Of a stretch of DNA of 64,000 nucleotides, positions 1 to 7,729 are shown one piece after another. Where the stretch lies: contig JAJTEK010000018.1 of assembly GCA_021299695.1 (NCBI GenBank), forward strand, positions 62,001 through 126,000. The letters are read 5' to 3'. This DNA is from Pirellula sp. (GTDB taxonomy: Bacteria; Planctomycetota; Planctomycetia; Pirellulales; Pirellulaceae). Under the pieces are notes generated by a model. It worked only from the letters and a program-made list of their open reading frames with translations. It did no database searches and was not told the DNA's origin. The stretch's first letter is position 1. The number at the start of each line of letters is the position of its first letter. The translations under genes were made by a program, and so were the position numbers.

Positions 1-10
1 GTGGGGGGCG

Positions 11-181
11 GGGCGGTAGCTCAAGAGTCTTGGCCCCGCCGGCATAAAGCCGATCGGAGGCCAAAGAGGATGCCCCGACGGAGGCGGAACTTGCGGCTAC
101 TAAGGCGGGAAGGGGTGCGGGCGGGGTTCTAGCTGAAGAGCCTTGGCCCCGACGGCGTAAAGCCGGTCGGAGGCCAAAGAG
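11..181. repeat. Two 58-bp direct copies of a palindromic dispersed repeat
   Basis: Copies lie at 11-68 and 124-181. Both have the layout TAGCTnAAGAG, then CTTGGCCCCG, then a small GGCnTAAAGCC hairpin, then CGGAGGCCAAAGAG. The outer CTTGGCC and GGCCAAAG arms pair, and so do the inner arms, so each copy can fold into a nested stem. A third, shorter relative (GGCGTAAAGCCGAACGGAGGCCAAGGAG) lies at about 289-317. The spacer between copies carries CCGACGGAGGCGGAACTTGC, which resembles a sequence near 25517. This looks like an intergenic REP-like family; mobility or function cannot be judged from one window. Confidence 0.6.
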
Positions 182-185
182 TGTG

Positions 186-271
186 AGCGGAAGTGCGCAA
201 GCACTCCGGTGAGTGATGGAGTGTCCTCGATATCGCAAGGTTTCTCACCGGACGGCTTGCGCCGTTCCGCT
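186..271. repeat. Long imperfect inverted repeat (stem about 28 bp)
   Basis: The left arm is 186-213 and the right arm 244-271. Pairing is AGCGGAA with TTCCGCT, then GCGCAAGC with GCTTGCGC flanked by two-base mismatches, then TCCGGTGAG with CTCACCGGA, around a loop of about 30 nt. The right arm runs into TTTTATTT. It could act as an RNA hairpin or be another dispersed palindromic element. Confidence 0.6.
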
Positions 272-415
272 TTTATTTCAACGCCTTTCGGCGTAAAGCC
301 GAACGGAGGCCAAGGAGGAAATCGCTAGCCTGCTCGGGCCCAAACGCGGCTTCCTGGCGGGCTTGGTTAAATCGCTCAACCGCTGGCGCTGGTTGGCTCA
401 CGGGGGATTCGAACA

Positions 416-444
416 CGCGAATCGACGGAGCTTGTCGCTTCGCG
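416..444. promoter_or_regulatory. Palindrome next to a -10-like box upstream of msrB
   Basis: CGCGAA-t-CGAC (416-426) and GTCG-c-TTCGCG (434-444) form a near-perfect dyad around a 7-nt centre. TATACT follows at once (445-450) and could be the -10 box for the gene starting at 511, which would place the dyad over the -35 zone. No good -35 hexamer is seen. Operator function is inferred from position and symmetry only. Confidence 0.35.
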
Positions 445-510
445 TATACTAACACTGTCGTTCGAACCCTTTGCCAATCTGATTGAACCAACCGATCAAC
501 CGAGGTCCAC

Positions 511-1236
511 ATGCCTACCCAAACTACGTGTTGCCCTTTGACAAAACTGTCCTGGTTCCTCCCCTTGATCCTGCTCGCCATCCTCGGTGGTCTGCTCCTG
601 CGGCCCACCGGGAACTTATTGGCCCAACCCCCCAAAAATGCCAAAGCTTCGGCTCAACAAGAGGAAGGCAAAGAGACGGCCAAAGTCCCCGTTGGCCGGG
701 GCGGAATCCCCAACGCTAAGCTGAACGCTAACTCCAAAGGTAAAAAGATGGATGAACCCGAATACAACAAATTGACCCCCGAAGAACGCTGGGTTCTCCT
801 CAACAAAGGGACCGAATACGCTTTTACCGGTAAGTACACCGACCACTTCGTCGAAGGAACTTACCTGTGCAAACGCTGCAACGCCCCGCTCTACAAATCC
901 GACGACAAATTCCACAGCGGTTGCGGTTGGCCTGCCTTCGACGATGAAATCAAAGGCTCAATCCACCGAGAAACCGACGCCGATGGATCCCGCATCGAAA
1001 TCACCTGCAAAAACTGCGGCGGTCACCTCGGCCACGTCTTCAACGGCGAAAAGATGACCAAAAAAGATTCCCGACACTGCGTCAACAGCATCTCGATCAA
1101 GTTCGTGCCCAAAGGCAAGGAACTCCCCGCTGTGATCACCGCCAAGAAACTCGACGAGATCAAGAAACTCGACGAATCCAAAAACACCCCCGTCGCAAGC
1201 CCCACCCCCGATTCGGCTCCCACCAAGAAGCCTTAG
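511..1236 (+). CDS. msrB: Exported peptide-methionine (R)-S-oxide reductase (MsrB)
   Basis: MsrB reduces methionine-R-sulfoxide in oxidised proteins. This 241-residue protein has a hydrophobic N-terminal segment (about residues 14-30) ending near LLAQ (36-39), so it is probably exported or membrane-anchored. A charged linker follows, then the MsrB domain (about 83-200). Both zinc pairs are present (C120/C123 and C166/C169), as are the SGCGWPAF motif and catalytic C190 in RHCVNS. The tail after residue 200 is low-complexity (Lys, Asp, Pro). The gene stands alone ahead of the nuo locus. An exported MsrB implies repair of periplasmic or surface proteins, as known for the PilB/MsrAB family. The family call is secure; location is inferred. 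Confidence 0.93.
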   Translation: MPTQTTCCPLTKLSWFLPLILLAILGGLLLRPTGNLLAQPPKNAKASAQQEEGKETAKVPVGRGGIPNAKLNANSKGKKMDEPEYNKLTPEERWVLLNKGTEYAFTGKYTDHFVEGTYLCKRCNAPLYKSDDKFHSGCGWPAFDDEIKGSIHRETDADGSRIEITCKNCGGHLGHVFNGEKMTKKDSRHCVNSISIKFVPKGKELPAVITAKKLDEIKKLDESKNTPVASPTPDSAPTKKP

Positions 1237-1317
1237 CCGCCCAAACCTCCCACGGCTCCATTAGCTTTGATTCTCTTGGGTTCCCAGATATTCCCAAGAA
1301 AATAACAACATCTGCCC

Positions 1318-1345
1318 CTGACAAATCGTCGCAATTCTCTACAAT
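1318..1345 (+). promoter_or_regulatory. Promoter of the nuo locus
   Basis: CTGACA (1318-1323) and TACAAT (1340-1345) are separated by 16 bp, each one base from the sigma-70 consensus. Transcription would start near 1352, just before the Rex-like dyad at 1358-1377 and about 145 bases before the chosen nuoA start. Confidence 0.6.
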
Positions 1346-1357
1346 ACTGCGGATTAG

Positions 1358-1377
1358 TTTGTGAAAAATTTCACAAA
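1358..1377. promoter_or_regulatory. Rex-type operator overlapping the start of nuo transcription
   Basis: A perfect 20-bp dyad with core TTGTGAA-AAAT-TTCACAA matches the Rex operator pattern TTGTGAA-N4-TTCACAA. Rex is an NADH-sensing repressor that in other bacteria controls respiratory genes, including nuo in streptomycetes. The site sits just after the predicted start point, which suits repression. No rex gene lies in this window. The sequence match is direct; the regulator is inferred. Confidence 0.7.
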
Positions 1378-1497
1378 GTCACCTGTTTGGTCCGAAGGAT
1401 CTCTGGGTGATCGGTCCGGCGGGGTTAGGGCGAGGGAACTTGCACTTGCCGGACTAGAGTCGGTTGAATGTTCGAAAGCTCCGTCGGAGGTTTTCTA

Positions 1498-1878
1498 GTG
1501 ATCGCTCACTTGCCCATCCTGATCTACCTCATCGCCGTCCTTGGCTTTGCGGCCGTCTCGCTTTTCTTGCCGCACCTGGTGGCTCCTCGGCGACCGACGC
1601 GGATCAAGGATATGCCTTACGAGTCGGGGATGGATCCGATCGGAGATGCCAAGAAGCCCTTCGACATCAAGTTCTACCTGACGGCGATCTTGTTTTTGGT
1701 TTTCGACATTGAACTGTTGTTTTTGTATCCCTGGGCCGTATCGCTCTTGGCTCCTGACGGAGTGCCCGAATCGTTTCGGCCCGCGGTCCTGGCTGTCTTG
1801 ATGGTCCTTCTTGCAACCCTGGGCCTTGCCTATTGGGTGGCTTACCGCAAAGGAGTCTTCGATTGGCGACGCAAATAA
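1498..1878 (+). CDS. nuoA: NADH-quinone oxidoreductase subunit A
   Basis: A small membrane subunit of complex I beside the quinone channel. The protein has three hydrophobic helices and the family signature around [20 protein letters not shown] followed by [16 protein letters not shown] chose GTG at 1498 because GGAGG (1486-1490) lies 7 nt upstream, giving 126 residues. An in-frame ATG at 1468 would add ten residues but has no clear ribosome binding site. The stop overlaps nuoB by 16 nt. It is the first gene of a complete nuoA-N cluster behind a Rex-type operator. Confidence 0.93.
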   Translation: MIAHLPILIYLIAVLGFAAVSLFLPHLVAPRRPTRIKDMPYESGMDPIGDAKKPFDIKFYLTAILFLVFDIELLFLYPWAVSLLAPDGVPESFRPAVLAVLMVLLATLGLAYWVAYRKGVFDWRRK

Positions 1879-2465
1879 ACAAGCAACTTGGCGATAACGT
1901 ATTTCTGACCAGCATCGATGCGGCGGCCTCGTGGGCACGCGCCAACAGTCTCTGGCCGATGCCATTTGCAACCGCTTGCTGTGGCATCGAACTCATGAGC
2001 ACGGCGGCCTCCAAGCACGATCTGTCGCGCTTTGGTAGCGAGGTGATGCGGTTTACTCCTAGGCAGTGCGACTTGATGATCGTCGCTGGCCGTGTGGTCA
2101 TGAAGATGATCCCGGTCTTGCAGCGTATTTGGCTTCAAATGCCTGAACCGAAGTGGTGCATTTCGATGGGCGCATGCGCTTGCACCGGAGGTGTTTTTGA
2201 CACCTATGCGGTTGTCCAAGGCATCGATCGATTCCTTCCGGTGGATATCTACATCCCGGGCTGCCCGCCACGTCCTGAGCAGTTGATCAAGGCGATCATG
2301 GATCTTCAAGAGAAGATCAAGAAGACCGGGACTTACAATGCCCGCGAGTTCAAGCTTCGGATTCTTCCGGACGGACCTAGTCGTTTCGACCAAGACGAGT
2401 TGGTCCGAATCCGCGAGCGAAACGGATTCCAACTCGAAGAGCCCAAGTACGATCCAATCCACTAA
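1863..2465 (+). CDS. nuoB: NADH-quinone oxidoreductase subunit B
   Basis: NuoB carries cluster N2, which passes electrons to quinone. Cluster ligands are seen in the adjacent-cysteine motif ATACCGIE, in [10 protein letters not shown] and in [13 protein letters not shown] at 1863 is the likely start: AAAGGAG (1849-1855) sits 7 nt upstream and the protein then opens with [13 protein letters not shown] longer frame starts at 1833 inside nuoA. The end of nuoA overlaps this start, suggesting translational coupling. The protein is about 200 residues, usual for the family. Confidence 0.95.
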   Translation: MATQINKQLGDNVFLTSIDAAASWARANSLWPMPFATACCGIELMSTAASKHDLSRFGSEVMRFTPRQCDLMIVAGRVVMKMIPVLQRIWLQMPEPKWCISMGACACTGGVFDTYAVVQGIDRFLPVDIYIPGCPPRPEQLIKAIMDLQEKIKKTGTYNAREFKLRILPDGPSRFDQDELVRIRERNGFQLEEPKYDPIH

Positions 2466-2483
2466 ACACTTGGAATTGAACCG

Positions 2484-2987
2484 ATGTCGGAATCTACAAA
2501 CCTTAAAGAAGTACTCGAGTCGAAGCTTCCGGGCGTCGCGCTCGCTTGGTCCGAATTTCGCTCCCAGCAGCGCGTGAGAGTCCCTGCTTTGCAAATCGCG
2601 CAAGCGCTACGGGCACTGCGCGATGCGGGGATGGATCAGATCGTCGATATCACGGCCGTCGACATGCTGGAGTACCCCGGCGCGACCGATCGCTTCGAGG
2701 TGGTCTATCTGTTGCTCGACACGCAAAGTGGCCAGCGGCTAACGGTCAAAACGCACTTGAACGAACCGGACTTGAAGCTCCCGTCGGCCTATCCGATTTG
2801 GATCGGTGCCGATTGGCTCGAGCGCGAGGTCTACGACATGTTCGGGATCGTCTTTGAAGGCCATCCGAACTTTAAGCGGCTGCTTTTGCCCGACGCCTTC
2901 GAATCCTTCCCGCTTCGCAAAGACTATCCGGTCAAGGGCCGGGGCGAACGCCATAACTTCCCCATCATCACCCGCGCGGAGAGCTAA
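2484..2987 (+). CDS. nuoC: NADH-quinone oxidoreductase subunit C
   Basis: A peripheral-arm subunit (30-kDa family) that supports the quinone site with NuoD. At 167 residues it is a normal stand-alone NuoC, not a NuoCD fusion. The family signature is seen in the DWLEREVYDMFGIVFEGHPNFKR region, followed by PLRKDYPVKGRGE. It begins 18 nt after nuoB and ends 5 nt before nuoD. Confidence 0.95.
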   Translation: MSESTNLKEVLESKLPGVALAWSEFRSQQRVRVPALQIAQALRALRDAGMDQIVDITAVDMLEYPGATDRFEVVYLLLDTQSGQRLTVKTHLNEPDLKLPSAYPIWIGADWLEREVYDMFGIVFEGHPNFKRLLLPDAFESFPLRKDYPVKGRGERHNFPIITRAES

Positions 2988-2992
2988 ATCAG

Positions 2993-4213
2993 ATGCCTTT
3001 GGACCTGATCGAATCGCCTGACTTGGATGCCGGCTACCGCGAAGGCTTGTGGACATTGAACTTCGGTCCGCAGCACCCAGCGACCCACACGACCTTGCGT
3101 CTGGTACTGAAGCTCGACGGCGAGATGGTCGTCGAAGCCGATCCAGACATCGGATTTCTGCACAGCGGATTTGAAAAGCTTGCCGAGGTCCTCGACTACA
3201 ACCAGTACGTGACGATCGTCGACCGGATGAACTACATCTCGCCGATGGCCAACGAAATCGCTTGGCACCATGCCGTCGAAGGCCTTCTGGGAATCGAGTT
3301 GACCCCTCGATGCAAGTACATCCGTACGATCTTTGCCGAGTTGATGCGCATCCACGATCACTTGCTGTGCACGGGCACCTGTGTGCTCGATCTCGGTGGG
3401 GCGACGGCCTTCATGTATGCGTTCAACGAGCGAGAAAAGATCTACGAGATCTGCGAGAGGGCCAGCGGCCAGCGGTTCCACACGAGCTACACCCGCGTAG
3501 GGGGCTTGCTCTACGACGTGACCGACGACTGGGTCGCGATGGTGCGTGATTTCTGCAAGACCTTCCCGCGAGCCTACCGGGACTTTGCCGGCCTTGTGAT
3601 GAAGAATCGGATCTTTGTCGAACGGACCCGCGATGTGGGAGTTTTGAGCAAAGCCGATGCGATCGCGGGCGGGGCGACCGGACCGGTTGCACGCGCAAGC
3701 GGAGTTGAGCGGGATCTGCGTCGCGATGAGCCTTATCTGGCCTACAACGATCTGGATTTCGATGTCTGCTGTGCTCAGGGTGGCGATTGCTATTCACGCT
3801 TCCAAGTCCGCATGATGGAGATGGTCGAGAGTCTCAAGATCATCGAGCAAGCGATCGAAAACCTTCCTTCTGGACCGGTTTTCATTTCCGGTACGGGCAA
3901 GGAAGGCTTGCCGGACAAGACCGAGGTCTATCGGAGCATCGAAGGCTTGATCCATCACTTCGAAAACATCATGCCCAACCGCCAAATGCCTTCTCCCAAG
4001 GAGTCGTACTACGGTGCGACCGAGTCCCCCAACGGCGAGCTTGGCTATTACATCGTCTCGGACGGTGATTTCAAAGCCTACCGCGCCCGAACGCGACCAC
4101 CTTCGGTGCTTCACTTTTCTCTATTTAACCGCATGATCCGAGGCTGCATGCTCAGCGACGTGGCCGCTGTGCTCGGTAGCATCAACATCATCGCTGCGGA
4201 GTTGGATCGATGA
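2993..4213 (+). CDS. nuoD: NADH-quinone oxidoreductase subunit D
   Basis: The 49-kDa subunit, which lines the quinone pocket. At 406 residues it has normal length. It contains the conserved NFGPQHPATHTTLRLVL segment near the N-terminus (HP loop), IGFLHSGFEKLAE, and the C-terminal ESPNGELGYYIVSDG and RTRPPSVLHFS segments. The last bases overlap nuoE as ATGA, a typical coupling arrangement. Confidence 0.96.
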   Translation: MPLDLIESPDLDAGYREGLWTLNFGPQHPATHTTLRLVLKLDGEMVVEADPDIGFLHSGFEKLAEVLDYNQYVTIVDRMNYISPMANEIAWHHAVEGLLGIELTPRCKYIRTIFAELMRIHDHLLCTGTCVLDLGGATAFMYAFNEREKIYEICERASGQRFHTSYTRVGGLLYDVTDDWVAMVRDFCKTFPRAYRDFAGLVMKNRIFVERTRDVGVLSKADAIAGGATGPVARASGVERDLRRDEPYLAYNDLDFDVCCAQGGDCYSRFQVRMMEMVESLKIIEQAIENLPSGPVFISGTGKEGLPDKTEVYRSIEGLIHHFENIMPNRQMPSPKESYYGATESPNGELGYYIVSDGDFKAYRARTRPPSVLHFSLFNRMIRGCMLSDVAAVLGSINIIAAELDR

Positions 4214-4704
4214 GCGAACTGAGCGAAAACGCAAAACAAGTCATCGCCGAACACTTGCCTCGCTACCCGAGCAAGCAGGCCGTCACCTTGCCGGCCTTGC
4301 ACGTGGTGCAGCAGGAGCGACGGTACGTGAGCAACAAAGCGATGGAAGAGATCGCCGAATTGCTCGAACTCTCCCCGGCCCAAATCAGCGACACCGCATC
4401 GTTCTACGGATTCTTTCGGACCGAAGAGAATCCGCTCGGGCAAAAACGGATTTGGGTATGCCGCTCGCTCCCATGCATGCTCCGAGGAGGCGAAGAGCTC
4501 TTAGCGGCCCTTTGCGAAAAATACCATATTGTCCCAGGCCAAACGACGGCCGATGGGAAACTGACGATCGAGCTGGCCGAGTGCCTCGGGGCTTGCGACG
4601 GCGCCCCGTGCATCCTGCTTGAAGATGAACTGCACCTGCGATGCAGCCTCGAAGATGTCGAACGCATCGCCAACGAGCCAAACGCTCCAACCAAGAAAGC
4701 TTGA
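4210..4704 (+). CDS. nuoE: NADH-quinone oxidoreductase subunit E
   Basis: A thioredoxin-fold [2Fe-2S] subunit (cluster N1a) of the NADH-input module. At 164 residues it is a typical length. The four ligands fit the C-x4-C (CRSLPC) and C-x3-C (CLGAC) pairs, and the family segment ISDTASFYGFFRTEE is present. The start overlaps nuoD by 4 nt. Confidence 0.95.
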   Translation: MSELSENAKQVIAEHLPRYPSKQAVTLPALHVVQQERRYVSNKAMEEIAELLELSPAQISDTASFYGFFRTEENPLGQKRIWVCRSLPCMLRGGEELLAALCEKYHIVPGQTTADGKLTIELAECLGACDGAPCILLEDELHLRCSLEDVERIANEPNAPTKKA

Positions 4705-4718
4705 AGCGGGAACCCACC

Positions 4719-6053
4719 ATGAATCCAACGGAATTCAAACCGGTATTGTTAGGTCGAGTCGGCAAGCCCGATAGCCAGTCGCTTGCCACGTACCGCGCCG
4801 ATGGCGGCTATGAGGCTTTGGCGAAATCCTTGAAGATGGCCAACACCGAGGTCATCGATTTGGTCAAGAACTCTGGCCTACGAGGACGCGGCGGGGCAGG
4901 GTTCCCGACGGGACTCAAGTGGACGTTTCTGCCCAAGGATGTCCAGGGTCCGATCTACCTGTGCATCAACGGCGACGAGAGCGAACCGGGTACTTTCAAC
5001 AACCGCGTGCTGATCGAAGAGGATCCGCATCAGGTTCTCGAAGGGATCGTCATCAGCAGCTTCGCCACCCGCGCGACGACCGCTTATTTCTATCTTCGCT
5101 ACGAGTATGGCCGATGCTATCGAGCCCTTCAAAAAGCGGTCGATGAGATGTATGCGAACAATCTGCTCGGCAAGAACATTCTCGGATCGGGCTACGACCT
5201 GGACATCTATCTCCACCGCGGGGCCTGTGCGTACATCTGCGGCGAAGAAACCGGCTTGATCGAAAGCCTCGAAGGCAAACGAGCTTGGCCCCGGATCAAG
5301 CCACCGTTTCCGGCCATCGAAGGCGCCTTTCGCAGGCCTACTGTCGTCAACAACGTTGAGACGATGGCGTGTATCCCGCACATCATCAACCACGGAGCCG
5401 AGTGGTTCCAATCGATGGGAGTCCCCAAGGACCCCAACAACCCGCGCGATGCAGGTTCCTACGGACCGAAGCTCTACTGCATCAGCGGACACGTCAACAA
5501 GCCCGGCCTGGTCGAACTGCCGATGGGAATCTCTGCCCGCGATCTGATCGATCAGCATGCCGGTGGGGTTTGGAAGGGGCGAAAGGCCAAGGCGGTAATT
5601 CCCGGGGGCTTGAGCATGGGATTCATGACCAACGCCGAACTCGACACACCGCTGGACTTCAATGGTCCAGGACGCGTCGGATGCCTTGGACTCGGGACCG
5701 CTGCGGTGGTCGTCATCGATGACCAGACCAGCATGGTCGATGTCCTCTACAACGCCTGCCGATTCTTCGCCCACGAATCATGCGGACAGTGCACCCCATG
5801 CCGCGAAGGGACCGCTTGGTCGACCAAGATCCTCGAGCGCATCCGAGAGGGCAAAGGCAAGCTCAGCGATATCGATCTGCTTATGGAAATCGCCAATTCG
5901 ATTGGGACCATTCCTGGCACGACGATCTGTGGACTTGCCGACGGGGCCGCTTGGCCGATCAAAACAGCGATCAATAAATTCCGTGGCGAATTCGAAGAGT
6001 ACATCAAAAGCGGACGGCGCAGCGAGAGCTTAGCTCTTGCTGGCGCTCACTAG
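4719..6053 (+). CDS. nuoF: NADH-quinone oxidoreductase subunit F
   Basis: The NADH- and FMN-binding subunit with cluster N3. The FMN/NADH sites show as GRGGAGFPTGLKW and GDESEPGTFNNR. The [4Fe-4S] ligands are in ESCGQCTPCREG plus a later cysteine in TTICGLADG. I chose ATG 4719, 14 nt after nuoE, because the protein then starts MNPTEFKPVLLGR as in relatives. The open frame extends back to 4641 inside nuoE, but that part is not family sequence. The product is 444 residues. Confidence 0.95.
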   Translation: MNPTEFKPVLLGRVGKPDSQSLATYRADGGYEALAKSLKMANTEVIDLVKNSGLRGRGGAGFPTGLKWTFLPKDVQGPIYLCINGDESEPGTFNNRVLIEEDPHQVLEGIVISSFATRATTAYFYLRYEYGRCYRALQKAVDEMYANNLLGKNILGSGYDLDIYLHRGACAYICGEETGLIESLEGKRAWPRIKPPFPAIEGAFRRPTVVNNVETMACIPHIINHGAEWFQSMGVPKDPNNPRDAGSYGPKLYCISGHVNKPGLVELPMGISARDLIDQHAGGVWKGRKAKAVIPGGLSMGFMTNAELDTPLDFNGPGRVGCLGLGTAAVVVIDDQTSMVDVLYNACRFFAHESCGQCTPCREGTAWSTKILERIREGKGKLSDIDLLMEIANSIGTIPGTTICGLADGAAWPIKTAINKFRGEFEEYIKSGRRSESLALAGAH

Positions 6054-6090
6054 CCCGAAGCACTTAACACTTTTTGGGAAAGCAATAAAA

Positions 6091-7581
6091 GTGGTCAAAG
6101 TCAAAGTCAATGACATCGAGGTCGATGCAGATCCTAAGGACAACTGCATCTTGGCGGCTCGAAAAGCTGGGATTGAGATCCCACACTACTGCTGGCACGA
6201 ATCGCTCTCGGTCGTAGCCTCATGCCGCATGTGCTTGGTCGAAGTCGGCGAGACCAAACCCGACGGAACCGTCGCCATGGGCCCCAAACTCGTACCGGGT
6301 TGCCAAACGCCGATCAAAGAAGGGACCATCATCCGGACCGATTCGTCCAAGGTGAAAACCTCGCAACAGATGACCCTCGAGCTGTTGCTATTGAATCATC
6401 CGCTCGATTGCTCGATCTGCGATCAAGCGGGCGAGTGCTACCTGCAGGATTACACCTACAAGTATGGCAAGGCCCACAGCCGACTCGATGAGCCGAAAAT
6501 CCAACGTGAGGACAAGTACCACATCGGAGAACAGATCGCCCTGTTTACCGACCGCTGTGTCATGTGCACCCGCTGCGTTCGCTTCACAAGAGAGATCAGC
6601 GGAACGGCCGAGCTCCAAGTCGTCGCTCGGGGATCGCACGAAGAGATCGATGTCTTTCCAGAGACTCCCTGCAACAACAAGCTCGCTGGCAACGTCGTCG
6701 ACCTGTGCCCCGTCGGTGCCCTTTGCAGCAAGGACTTCCTCTACAAGAAACGGGTCTGGTGGCTCAAGCATGCCGATAGCGTGTGTACGGGTTGCTCGAC
6801 GGGCTGCAGCGTTCAAGTCGATCAAAACGACAACAAAGTCTACCGGTTACGCCCGAGGGAAAACCCACAAGCCCAAGGGCACTTCATGTGCGACGAAGGT
6901 CGGTTTGGGTTCAAATACATCCACGACGAGCGACGCATCAAGTACCCGAGACTCAAGAACCCGCCTTCGAGCGCCAATGCGACGGTCCGCTCGACAGCTC
7001 CCTCGGATCTGTCGTTTGCCGATCCATGGCCAACGGTCTTGGCCGAAGCTCGCAAGCGGATCCACTCGGCGATCCAAAACGACCCCTCGGGTTTCGTCGT
7101 CGTCCTGTCCCCTTTCATGACGGTCGAGGAAGCTTACCTGCTGGCCTCGTACATCAAGGGAATCGATGCGAGAACCAAGTTGACTCTCGGGCCTGTTCCT
7201 GTGGTAGGCAGCGACGATCCTGCGCCACTTCGAGGGCTCGGTCATCCATGCCGAATCGCTCGGAAAATCCTCGGCCAGCGCCTGGTTCGTCGTCGGTGGA
7301 TCCAGCACTGGTTGGGTCAACGAGAAGATCGACCAAGCCGTCGGAACCCCGTCGCTGTTGATCGTCCAAGACATCTTCCCATCCCCACTGAGCGAACGGG
7401 CCGATGTGGTCTTCGCTGCAGGATCGTTCGCCGAGCGGGATGGAACCTACGTCAACCATGCGGGGCTAGCCCAAAGCACCCATGCATCGATTCGTCCTCC
7501 AGAGGAAGCCCGAGCCGACGGCCGGATTCTTATGGAACTGGCAGGGCGTGCGGGCTTGTTCAACGCCATGGCGTTGCGTAA
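6091..7581 (+). CDS. nuoG: NADH-quinone oxidoreductase subunit G, frame-disrupted
   Basis: NuoG carries the remaining iron-sulfur chain of the peripheral arm. The N-terminal half is intact: [2Fe-2S] ligands in PHYCWHES, SCRMC and PGCQTP; the His/Cys cluster in HPLDCSICDQAGEC; two further clusters in DRCVMCTRCVRF and LCPVGALC; and CTGCSTGC of the molybdopterin-type domain. The likely start is GTG 6091. After VPVVGSDD (to about 7218) the frame turns into an Arg-rich non-family stretch ending at 7581. The true continuation is in the next frame from 7214. As given, the gene encodes only the N-terminal two-thirds of a normal product. See the separate entry for the remainder. Confidence 0.88.
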   Translation: MVKVKVNDIEVDADPKDNCILAARKAGIEIPHYCWHESLSVVASCRMCLVEVGETKPDGTVAMGPKLVPGCQTPIKEGTIIRTDSSKVKTSQQMTLELLLLNHPLDCSICDQAGECYLQDYTYKYGKAHSRLDEPKIQREDKYHIGEQIALFTDRCVMCTRCVRFTREISGTAELQVVARGSHEEIDVFPETPCNNKLAGNVVDLCPVGALCSKDFLYKKRVWWLKHADSVCTGCSTGCSVQVDQNDNKVYRLRPRENPQAQGHFMCDEGRFGFKYIHDERRIKYPRLKNPPSSANATVRSTAPSDLSFADPWPTVLAEARKRIHSAIQNDPSGFVVVLSPFMTVEEAYLLASYIKGIDARTKLTLGPVPVVGSDDPAPLRGLGHPCRIARKILGQRLVRRRWIQHWLGQREDRPSRRNPVAVDRPRHLPIPTERTGRCGLRCRIVRRAGWNLRQPCGASPKHPCIDSSSRGSPSRRPDSYGTGRACGLVQRHGVA

Positions 7582-7696
7582 GGAGATCGGAACCAAGATC
7601 CCTGAACTCTCGGCGATTGCCACCGGAGATCTCGGGGAGCATGGAGTGCGACTTGCCAAGTTCGCCAATCACACCGCTGCGGCCAAAAGCTCATAG
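7214..7696 (+). pseudogene. nuoG: C-terminal remainder of nuoG in the other frame
   Basis: Frame 2 from 7214 reads TILRHFEGSVIHAESLG and later WFVVGGSSTGWVNEKIDQ, LLIVQDIFPSPLSERADVV and GTYVNHAGLAQ, which fit the C-terminal part of NuoG-type molybdopterin oxidoreductase domains. It ends with TAG at 7694-7696, 33 nt before nuoH. Between VGSDD and ILRHFEG I would expect about 20-30 more residues from related NuoG proteins, so the lesion is probably a deletion plus frame change, not a single base. GACGAT at the junction could be the scar of a recombination between short repeats, or of a misassembly. Confidence 0.75.
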
Positions 7697-7729
7697 CGCT
7701 CCAGGGAGCCCTCACAAGGAACACCGTTG

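Noticed and set aside
398-424. Possible tRNA T-arm remnant on the minus strand (GTTCGAATCCCCC)
   Set aside because: The bases needed to form the 5-bp T stem are missing and no cloverleaf can be drawn; it overlaps the msrB dyad.
1270-1300. CTTGGG/CCCAAG hairpin as a terminator of msrB
   Set aside because: No T run follows on either strand; the stem is only six base pairs.
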